Origin: Firmicutes bacterium HGW-Firmicutes-8
GTDB taxonomy: Bacteria; Bacillota; Thermincolia; Thermincolales; UBA2595
NCBI GenBank assembly: GCA_002840165.1
Contig: PGZN01000019.1
Location: forward strand, 1 to 39,094
Direction: 5' to 3'
DNA length: 39,094 bases
Shown here: one piece after another, positions 32,637-39,094 of the stretch
Layout of the letters: the number at the start of each line of letters is the position of its first letter
How positions within the stretch are numbered: position 1 is the first letter of the stretch
Translations under genes and position numbers: made by a program
Notes under the pieces: generated by a model
What the model was told of the DNA's origin: nothing
What the model saw: the letters and a program-made list of their open reading frames with translations, nothing else
The model's database searches: none

Positions 32637-33131
32637 ATGAATTTTATGTTCTGGATTTTAGCCATATTCACATTAGGGTCAGCGTTATTAATGGTCATGA
32701 ACAAGAATATATTTCACAGTGCCCTTTTTATGGTATTGACATTCATCGGGGTAGCGGCAATGTATGTTATGCTGCAGGCTGACTTCATGGCAGCGGTACA
32801 GATTCTGGTTTATGCCGGCGCCATCGCTATCTTCCTTGTTTTCGGTATCATGCTGACTCAGAGGGGAAACATGAAACAGACCAACCTATTTGCCAAACAT
32901 ACGGCTGTGGCAGGTCTGGTTTCCCTGGCGCTCGTTGTCATTAATGCCTTTATGGTTTGGAATACTAATTGGCTTAAGAGTACAGCCGAGCCGCCCCAAG
33001 ATACTGTTGGTCAAATCGCGGACTTGATGTTAGGGAAGTTTATGGTTCCCTTTGAAGTGGCAGCGATTCTATTGCTTGTTGCCCTGCTAGGGGCAGTAAT
33101 CATTGCGAAAGGGGTGAAGAAGACCTCATGA
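32637..33131 (+). CDS. nuoJ: Complex I-type subunit J
   Basis: NuoJ is a membrane subunit with five helices between the quinone module and the pumps. The 164-residue product has [39 protein letters not shown] and LVFGIML. The stop codon overlaps the nuoK start (ATGATG). Confidence 0.93.
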   Translation: MNFMFWILAIFTLGSALLMVMNKNIFHSALFMVLTFIGVAAMYVMLQADFMAAVQILVYAGAIAIFLVFGIMLTQRGNMKQTNLFAKHTAVAGLVSLALVVINAFMVWNTNWLKSTAEPPQDTVGQIADLMLGKFMVPFEVAAILLLVALLGAVIIAKGVKKTS

Positions 33132-33445
33132 TGGGAAACATCGGTTTAGAACACTTCTTGATTTTCAGCGGTACTCTTTTCTGTATAGGTCTTTTTGGCG
33201 CCCTGGCCAAAAGAAACGTTATTGCAATCTTAATGGGCCTTGAGATTATGTTAAACTCCGTCAATATCAACCTTGTCGCATTCTCAAGATATGCCACCAC
33301 GGGCGACCTGACCGGCCAGGTATTTGCAATCTTTGTTGTGGCTGTTGCTGCTGCTGAGGTGGCAGTCGGTCTGGCTCTGATTGTCGCGATTTACCGTGAC
33401 CGCATGTCGGTCAATGTTGAAGATTTTGATTGGTTAAAATGGTAG
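33128..33445 (+). CDS. nuoK: Complex I-type subunit K
   Basis: NuoK is a three-helix subunit homologous to MnhC/MrpC. The 105-residue product shows [37 protein letters not shown] (with the conserved membrane Glu), and [20 protein letters not shown] with the second conserved Glu. It overlaps nuoJ by four bases and is followed by nuoL after 33 bp. Confidence 0.95.
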   Translation: MMGNIGLEHFLIFSGTLFCIGLFGALAKRNVIAILMGLEIMLNSVNINLVAFSRYATTGDLTGQVFAIFVVAVAAAEVAVGLALIVAIYRDRMSVNVEDFDWLKW

Positions 33446-33478
33446 TTTCTACTAACGAAGGTAGGTGCGAAGAACAAG

Positions 33479-35422
33479 ATGGTTAATTTTGCTCTTGAAA
33501 ACGCTTGGTTGATACCCTTCCTACCGTTTATGGCATTTGTGCTCATAGCCTTAGTATTCAAGCCACTGCCAAAGGTCAGTGCATTTGTGGCGATTACGTG
33601 TATGTTAACTTCATTTGTACTGGCTATTCAAATCGGTATAGGGGTATTCTTAGACGCCGAGAGGTTTATTGAAGAACCGCTGAAGCATACGTTTACCTGG
33701 TTTAGCATGAGCGGATTAACGATAGAAATGGGGACCCAAATCGATCCTACTTCAGCCATGATGTTATTTGTTGTAACACTCGTGGCATCACTTGTACAGA
33801 TTTATTCTTTAGGTTATATGCACGGTGATGTAGGATTCTCCCGTTTCTTCGCTTATCTGTCCCTGTTTGCCATGTCTATGCTCGGACTGGTTATTGCTCC
33901 CAACCTGCTGCAGATGTTCGTGTTCTGGGAGCTTGTAGGTTTATGTTCTTATCTGTTGATAGGGTTCTGGTTCTTTAAATACTCTGCCCGTGAAGCGGCC
34001 AAGAAGGCTTTTATCACCACCCGGACCGGTGATTTCGGCCTCCTGCTGGGCCTCCTCCTCCTGCAGATTAATTTCGGGACCCTCGATTTGGTGAAACTGG
34101 GTGAAATGATACCCAACTTTACTCAGTATGGCTTGACTGCCAGCGGTTTGACGGTCATAGCAATAATCCTGTTCTTAGGTCCGATTGGTAAGTCAGGCCA
34201 GTTCCCGCTTCATGTCTGGCTGCCTGATGCCATGGAAGGTCCTACCCCGGTCAGTGCGCTGATCCATGCGGCTACGATGGTTGTCGCCGGCGTATACCTG
34301 GTAGGACGGTCTTTGATTCTCTTTCAGACAGTACCTGCGGCGATGACTTTTGTAGCCTGTATCGGCGCCTTTACGGCCCTGTTTGCGGCCACAATTGCCG
34401 TCACCCAGGTGGAAATGAAAAAGATTCTGGCTTATTCCACAGTCAGCCAGCTCGGTTACATGATGCTGGCCTTAGGCTGTGGAAGTCTGACAGCCAGTAT
34501 GTTCCACCTGATGACCCACGCCTTCTTTAAAGCCCTCATGTTCCTTGGCGCTGGCTGTGTCCTGCACGGCATGCATAACGAGCTGAATATCTGGAAATAC
34601 GGCGGACTGAAGAAATACATGCCGGTAACTTACTGGACATTCCTCATCGGCTGCCTGGCCATCGCCGGTATCCCGCCGTTTGCCGGGTTCTGGAGCAAGG
34701 ACGAAATCCTGCTGGTAACATATAATATGTTTGCCCACGGCCATCAGCCTATATACCTTGTATTGTTTATCATGGCTGTAATCACCGCCGGGCTAACCGC
34801 CTTCTATATGTTCCGGATGTTCTTTATCTGCTTCCATGGGGAGCTGCGTGATGAGCACGCCCACCCGCATGAAGCCCCGTTTTCGATGCTGATAGCTCTC
34901 TTTGTTTTAGCTGCACTATCGATTGTCGGCGGTTTGGTCGGGATGCCGTGGCTTGAGCACCCATTCGGATACTATGTCAGGCTGGGGCACTTTGAACACG
35001 AAGCCCCCAACTATTTTATTATGTTTGGGTCGGTAATTGTGGCCTGTATAGGTATCTTTACGGCAATCACAATCTACCTGAAGAAATCTATCTCACACGA
35101 AGCACTCGCCGAAAAATACAAGGGTATTTACACCCTGCTCTACAACAAATATTATATTGATGAAATCTACTTATGGCTGATCCACAACGTCCTTGACGGA
35201 CTCGGCAGGTTCCTGTGGTGGGTTGACATCACGATTGTGGACGGGATTGTCGATGGAGTAGGGAAGAGTACCCAAGGTTTGGGTAGTATCCTTAGACGGG
35301 CTCAGACCGGTAAGCTCCAGCATTATGCACTCGTTCTGTTCGCCGGTGTTGTCATCCTCGTGGTTATCATGGCGATGACCGGGACCAGTTCAGCCAGTTC
35401 GATGTTAGGAGGTGTAAGGTAA
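33479..35422 (+). CDS. nuoL: Complex I-type subunit L (distal antiporter-like pump)
   Basis: NuoL is the distal antiporter-like pump, with a lateral helix that runs along the arm. The 647-residue product has about 16 hydrophobic helices and the signature GPIGKSGQFPLHVWLPDAME, GPTPVSALIHAATMVVAGVY. KKILAYSTVSQLGYMMLALG and THAFFKALMFLGAG follow, with conserved lysines for proton transfer. The C-terminal extension (after about residue 520) includes the amphipathic region and a final helix. Its last codon overlaps the nuoM start by one base. Confidence 0.96.
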   Translation: MVNFALENAWLIPFLPFMAFVLIALVFKPLPKVSAFVAITCMLTSFVLAIQIGIGVFLDAERFIEEPLKHTFTWFSMSGLTIEMGTQIDPTSAMMLFVVTLVASLVQIYSLGYMHGDVGFSRFFAYLSLFAMSMLGLVIAPNLLQMFVFWELVGLCSYLLIGFWFFKYSAREAAKKAFITTRTGDFGLLLGLLLLQINFGTLDLVKLGEMIPNFTQYGLTASGLTVIAIILFLGPIGKSGQFPLHVWLPDAMEGPTPVSALIHAATMVVAGVYLVGRSLILFQTVPAAMTFVACIGAFTALFAATIAVTQVEMKKILAYSTVSQLGYMMLALGCGSLTASMFHLMTHAFFKALMFLGAGCVLHGMHNELNIWKYGGLKKYMPVTYWTFLIGCLAIAGIPPFAGFWSKDEILLVTYNMFAHGHQPIYLVLFIMAVITAGLTAFYMFRMFFICFHGELRDEHAHPHEAPFSMLIALFVLAALSIVGGLVGMPWLEHPFGYYVRLGHFEHEAPNYFIMFGSVIVACIGIFTAITIYLKKSISHEALAEKYKGIYTLLYNKYYIDEIYLWLIHNVLDGLGRFLWWVDITIVDGIVDGVGKSTQGLGSILRRAQTGKLQHYALVLFAGVVILVVIMAMTGTSSASSMLGGVR

Positions 35423-36969
35423 TGGATTTTCCAATATTGAGTGTTATTCTTTTATCACCAATCCTCGGCGCGCTGATTAGTGTCTTTATTCCTAAAGAGG
35501 AATCAAAAATTGTTAAGTCAGTGGCCGGAATCACTACCTTCATCTCTTTGGCCCTCACAGTTATTGTCTATTACCTCTATTACACCCAGCACCTGGCCAC
35601 CGGCGGGATGCAGTTCACCGAATTCATCCCCTGGGTGTCAGACCTTAATGTAAACTACTCTCTGGGAGTTGACGGGTTCAGCCTGCCAATGCTGCTGTTA
35701 ACCAACATCATCGGGTTCAATGCGGTATTTTCCCGCTCCTGGAGTGTAGAGAAGCGCGGCAAAGAATATTATATTCTTCTCCTCATCCTGATCGCCGGGG
35801 TTATGGGGACATTTGTCGCCCGCGACCTGTTTATCTTCTTCCTGTTCTACGAAGTAGTGGTAATCCCCATCTATATCATGGTTATTATCTGGGGCAGCGG
35901 CAGCAAGACAAAGGCTGTAACCAAAGAGTATGCCGGGATGAAGCTGACCATTTTCCTCTTAATCGGAAGCGCGTTCCTGCTGGCTGCAATGATTTGGATG
36001 TATATGGAGGCCAAGGGTCTGCGCGGCGGCGCGGCGACCTTCGATATCGCCGAACTGGCCATGGTCAAATTCTCCGAAAGATTCCAGATTATCGCCTTCG
36101 GAATGATGGCCTTCGGGTTTACAACCCTGCTGTCTATGTTCCCGTTCCACTCCTGGTCGCCAGACGGATACGCCGGAGCGCCTACTTCAGTATCAATGAT
36201 TCACGCCGGCGTGTTGAAAAAGATTGGTGGCTATGGTTTGATTAGAGTTGGCCTGTTCGTCCTTCCCATGGGAGCAATAGCCTGGGCGCCGGTAATAGCT
36301 ATTTTGGCTGTGGCCAACGTGGTTTATGCCGCCCTGATCTGTTTGGCTCAGAAGGATATGAAGTATGTTGTCGGTTACTCCAGTGTCAGCCACATGGGAT
36401 TTGTGCTGATTGGGGTGGCCACCTTAAACCTGATCGGGTTAAACGGCGCTGTAGCCAACATGTTTGCCCATGGTGTTATGTCAGCCTTATTCTTCTCCAT
36501 GGTAGGTTACATTTACGCCGCAACCAAAACCAGGTATATTCCTGACTTGGGTGGTTTAGCCCATCAGATGCCGGTAGCCGCAACAGGATTTGTTATTGCC
36601 GCCCTGGCTTCGGCCGGCCTTCCCGGTCTGGTAAGTTTTGTTCCTGAATTTACTACCTTCATTGGAGCCTTTAAAACCAGTTCGCAGTTAATCCACGTAC
36701 TGGCGATTATCGCTCTGACCGGTGTGGTCCTGGGCGCGGTCTATGTTCTCAGGATGGTTGCCAATGTTCTCTTCGGACCACGTAAGGAAGAGTGGGACCA
36801 CGTTAAAGATATCCATGGTTCATATTGGATTCCTGTTGTCTCACTTATCTTTATCATTGTGCTCTTTGGAGTATTCCCCTCCCTGCTCATGGATATGGTC
36901 AATTCCGGGATTGAGCCGATCGCCGCTAAGTTTATACAGGCCGCTACCCAGATTGGAGGGAACATCTAA
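35422..36969 (+). CDS. nuoM: Complex I-type subunit M (antiporter-like pump)
   Basis: NuoM is the middle antiporter-like pump. The 515-residue product has about 14 helices. It contains the conserved Glu of FFLFYEVVVIPIYIMVIIWG, the Lys/Pro region PFHSWSPDGYAGAPTSVSMI, AGVLKKIGGYGLIRVGL and KDMKYVVGYSSVSHMGFVL. The start is ATG inside the nuoL stop (TAATGG) and the end overlaps nuoN in the same manner. Confidence 0.96.
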   Translation: MDFPILSVILLSPILGALISVFIPKEESKIVKSVAGITTFISLALTVIVYYLYYTQHLATGGMQFTEFIPWVSDLNVNYSLGVDGFSLPMLLLTNIIGFNAVFSRSWSVEKRGKEYYILLLILIAGVMGTFVARDLFIFFLFYEVVVIPIYIMVIIWGSGSKTKAVTKEYAGMKLTIFLLIGSAFLLAAMIWMYMEAKGLRGGAATFDIAELAMVKFSERFQIIAFGMMAFGFTTLLSMFPFHSWSPDGYAGAPTSVSMIHAGVLKKIGGYGLIRVGLFVLPMGAIAWAPVIAILAVANVVYAALICLAQKDMKYVVGYSSVSHMGFVLIGVATLNLIGLNGAVANMFAHGVMSALFFSMVGYIYAATKTRYIPDLGGLAHQMPVAATGFVIAALASAGLPGLVSFVPEFTTFIGAFKTSSQLIHVLAIIALTGVVLGAVYVLRMVANVLFGPRKEEWDHVKDIHGSYWIPVVSLIFIIVLFGVFPSLLMDMVNSGIEPIAAKFIQAATQIGGNI

Positions 36970-38408
36970 TGGATGCAAACTACTCTTTAATGGCAATTGA
37001 AATTGCTACTGCCCTTCTGGCCATCGGTGTATTAATCATCGGTCTGCTTGTTCCGAAGGAACAAAGGTACGGTTTAGGTTACCTGGTGACAATAGGCCTG
37101 ACCGGCATCTTTTTCCTGACCTTCGCTTTTTACGGTACTAACACCAAACTGTTTGGCGGAATGTATATAGTTGATGACTTCTCAATCTTTTTCAAGCAGA
37201 TATTCCTGGCGGCCGGAATCTTGGTTACCTTGGCTGCGACCCTGTATGTGAAGAAGATAGGGGCCAACTACGGTGAATTTTTTGTGATGATGGTTTTTGC
37301 TACCCTAGGCATGATGGTTCTGTCCTCGGCAGGGGATTTCATCACACTTTACCTTGGTCTGGAAACGATGACGATCACCTTTTATATCCTGGCCGGATTC
37401 AAGAAAGGGGACAGCAAGTCAGCTGAAGCAGGTGTTAAATACCTGATTCTGGGCGCGATGTCCTCCGCAGTTCTGCTTTACGGTTTAAGTCTCATCTATG
37501 GGATGACCGGGACTGTTATTGTCCAGGATGTAGCCGCTTTGATTACCGCCGGTGGTGGGATGCAGCCTGCTCTAATAGTCGGGCTTGTATTCCTGGTAGC
37601 GGGTTTTGGATTCAAGATTTCGGCAGTGCCTTTCCAAATGTGGTCCCCTGATGTTTATGAAGGGGCGCCCACACCTGTAACCGCATTTCTGGCTGTTGGT
37701 TCTAAAGCAGCTGCCTTTGCTGCCTTAATCAGGTTCTTCCTGATAGCATTCCCTGATTATCAAGCTGAGTGGAAAGTGCTGTTTGCCGCCTTGGCTGCCC
37801 TCACCATTATTGTCGGTAACCTCGTAGCTATCCCGCAGACTAATATTAAGAGGATGCTTGCTTATTCAAGTATTGCCCAAGCCGGTTATATTATGACCGG
37901 GGTTGTGGCAGCAGATGCAGCAGGCATCAAGGGTGTGGCGTTCTATCTGATGCTGTATGTATTTGCAACTGTCGGCGCTTTTACAGTCGTCATGAATTTC
38001 TCATCAAATACAGGCAGTGACGAGATTAAGGACTACGCCGGACTGGCCCAGCGTTCACCGCTGATGGCCGCCGTGCTGTTGGTCTGCCTCCTGTCGATGG
38101 CCGGTATTCCGCCTCTGGCAGGATTCGCCGGGAAGATTTTCCTGTTCTCGTCAATCGTCAGTCAAGGATACCTCTGGTTAGTAATTGTTGGTCTGGTTAT
38201 GAGTATGGCGTCAGTTTACTACTATCTTTCGGTTGCCAAAGTCATGTATATGGCTGACCCGACTGATAATACCCCGATAGTAGTACCAGTGGGAGCAAAA
38301 GCAACCCTGCTGCTGACAATGGGCATCACCGTATTCCTCGGTGTCTATCCGGAACCGCTGTCAGTCTTGGCCACAATTGCTTCCAAAGCGTTATTCATGA
38401 TCAACTAA
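36969..38408 (+). CDS. nuoN: Complex I-type subunit N (antiporter-like pump)
   Basis: NuoN is the pump closest to the quinone module. The 479-residue product has about 14 helices and shows the conserved Glu of YLGLETMTITFYILAGFKKG, VPFQMWSPDVYEGAPTPVTA, the next Lys in VGSKAAAFAALIRFF, and NIKRMLAYSSIAQAGYIMTG. It is the last gene of the operon; a strong terminator follows after 17 bp. No nuoE, F or G lies on either side. Confidence 0.96.
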   Translation: MDANYSLMAIEIATALLAIGVLIIGLLVPKEQRYGLGYLVTIGLTGIFFLTFAFYGTNTKLFGGMYIVDDFSIFFKQIFLAAGILVTLAATLYVKKIGANYGEFFVMMVFATLGMMVLSSAGDFITLYLGLETMTITFYILAGFKKGDSKSAEAGVKYLILGAMSSAVLLYGLSLIYGMTGTVIVQDVAALITAGGGMQPALIVGLVFLVAGFGFKISAVPFQMWSPDVYEGAPTPVTAFLAVGSKAAAFAALIRFFLIAFPDYQAEWKVLFAALAALTIIVGNLVAIPQTNIKRMLAYSSIAQAGYIMTGVVAADAAGIKGVAFYLMLYVFATVGAFTVVMNFSSNTGSDEIKDYAGLAQRSPLMAAVLLVCLLSMAGIPPLAGFAGKIFLFSSIVSQGYLWLVIVGLVMSMASVYYYLSVAKVMYMADPTDNTPIVVPVGAKATLLLTMGITVFLGVYPEPLSVLATIASKALFMIN

Positions 38409-38425
38409 TGAGTTGAAGTTTAAGC

Positions 38426-38455
38426 AAAAGGAACCCGAGAGATCGGGTTCCTTTT
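38426..38455 (+). terminator. Strong intrinsic terminator of the nuo operon
   Basis: AAAAGGAACCCGA (38426-38438) pairs with TCGGGTTCCTTTT (38443-38455) across GAGA. The T-run overlaps the stem end, so it could work in both directions. Confidence 0.92.
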
Positions 38456-38477
38456 ATGCTTTCTACAGCTGCCAGGT

Positions 38478-38538
38478 AAAAGAAGACACAGAGGGAGGGC
38501 ACAGAGAAAAGACGGAGAACACAGAGAGAAATCAATAA
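38478..38538 (-). repeat. CACAGAG-type dispersed repeat
   Basis: AAGAAGACACAGAG at the left and ACACAGAGAGAAATCA at the right are found in inverted orientation at 5674-5724 (CTCTGTG units). The two copies share both ends, with different numbers of inner units. Confidence 0.6.
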
Positions 38539-38757
38539 CCCATACTAATTCCTTCTTCCGAAGAAAGGTGAAAATTAAAATGAAATATGTATAAAACAAA
38601 AAACTTTGTAAACAGTGCTTTTAAACCATGAGTTTTCTTTTTCTCCGCGTGCTCCGTTATCTCCGCGAACTCCGCGGTTTTAAATAGGTGCGAAGTAACT
38701 TGGAAAACTTAGATTAATTGCCGACATATTTTTCTGTATGGTACTATATATCGGATT

Positions 38758-38825
38758 ATCCTGTTATCCTGTCTGCTTTATTCTATTACCAAAGGAGAAA
38801 ATGATATTGGACAGGATAACAGGAT
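38758..38825. repeat. 16-bp inverted repeat of doubled ATCCTGTT units
   Basis: ATCCTGTTATCCTGTC (38758-38773) is exactly inverted at 38810-38825 across a 36-bp loop. Each arm is itself a near tandem of two 8-bp units. It could form a cruciform; no gene is near except nuoN, 350 bp upstream. Confidence 0.7.
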
Positions 38826-38908
38826 CAACAAGAAACATATTTCGGGGAAGTAAAGGTAAGTAAGTAAGAAAACGGGATTTGGAACGTCCGGGTGGTAAGT
38901 ATGTTTTT

Positions 38909-39054
38909 ATCCGTGTTCATCAGTGTAATCCGTGGCTGTTTTTTCGTTTTTTGATGTTTGATTGCAGCTTTGCTGCGCTAGGCTCTCTTGCTTCGAGTGA
39001 ATCATGATTTCTCTGTACTACTGTTTCGTGAAAGTTTGTTAAAAAAACTAAATT
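38909..39054 (+). repeat. Composite repeat, second full copy
   Basis: It contains ATCCGTGTTCAT, GTGTAATCCGTGGCTG, a T-rich stretch and GATTGCAGCTTTGCTGCG as at 18447-18521, then continues to GTACTACTGTTTCGTG and AAAAAAACTAAATT as at 18078-18150. It therefore joins two repeat parts that are apart in the other locus. Confidence 0.65.
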
Positions 39055-39094
39055 TTAAGATGTTAGAAATCCTATAGCTATGCTAGATTCATAA

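Larger units (their letters stand above)
38456..39094. other. Repeat-rich spacer to the window end
   Basis: No gene was recognised. Repeats in order: GACACAGAG-type units (38478-38538), CTCCGCG-type units (38642-38680), a long inverted repeat (38758-38825), the composite TCCGTG...GCAGC repeat (38909-38980) and the rest of the GATTGCAGC repeat (to 39054). Confidence 0.6.

Overview
The window looks like part of a chromosome from an anaerobic, low-to-mid GC Gram-positive bacterium of the Clostridia, most like the Peptococcaceae (Desulfotomaculum / Pelotomaculum / Thermincola-type). This is inferred from gene order and gene content: smc, ftsY, ylxM, ffh, rpsP, khpA, ylqD, rimM, trmD, a SPOUT methylase, rplS, rbgA and rnhB in the usual Firmicute order; an S-adenosylmethionine by-product salvage set lodged between ftsY and ffh; and an 11-gene nuo operon without nuoEFG. 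No species call can be made by eye.

Region 1 (about 1-7880) is accessory DNA, mostly AT-rich. It begins with the 3' end of a group II intron. It then carries small membrane and secreted proteins, a second-type lipoprotein signal peptidase (lspA), a decayed IS3-family insertion sequence and a secreted amidase-like protein. Repeat-filled spacer follows, and then a complete group II intron with its reverse transcriptase. Two arrays of three ~21-bp units, in inverted orientation (299-348 and 5319-5368), bracket about 5 kb of this region. The group II intron (proposed 5794-7712) appears to have landed inside a copy of a dispersed chromosomal repeat. The rnc gene that normally precedes smc is not here, so the accessory block probably interrupts the ancestral rnc-smc order.

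Region 2 (7886-20019) holds smc, a protein with two JAMM-like halves (one apparently inactivated), ftsY, and then mtnP, mtnA, an S-adenosylhomocysteine hydrolase homologue, a class II aldolase and an MTA/SAH deaminase. Together these enzymes could convert SAH, methylthioadenosine and 5'-deoxyadenosine into homocysteine, a purine base, DHAP and a small aldehyde. The phosphorylase has an Asn in the base-binding loop where MTA phosphorylases have Asp, and a deaminase is present. Both suggest a deaminate-first route through inosine-type intermediates.

Region 3 (20129-27724) starts with a 59-residue ORF of ribbon-helix-helix appearance. A near-consensus promoter then drives ylxM-ffh, followed by the ribosome-maturation genes rpsP to rnhB. 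A separate strong promoter with a structured leader precedes rplS. Region 4 (27869-38455) holds a broken HD-GYP gene, then nuoABCDHIJKLMN ending at a strong terminator. NuoE, F and G are missing from the operon, so the complex probably takes electrons from something other than NADH, such as ferredoxin.

Spacers at 5440-5793, 17740-18660 and 38460-39094 are mosaics of the same dispersed repeats. Two other spacers (15588-15792 and 26620-26829) contain short 7-8-bp arrays in facing orientation. No rRNA, tRNA or CRISPR array was recognised.
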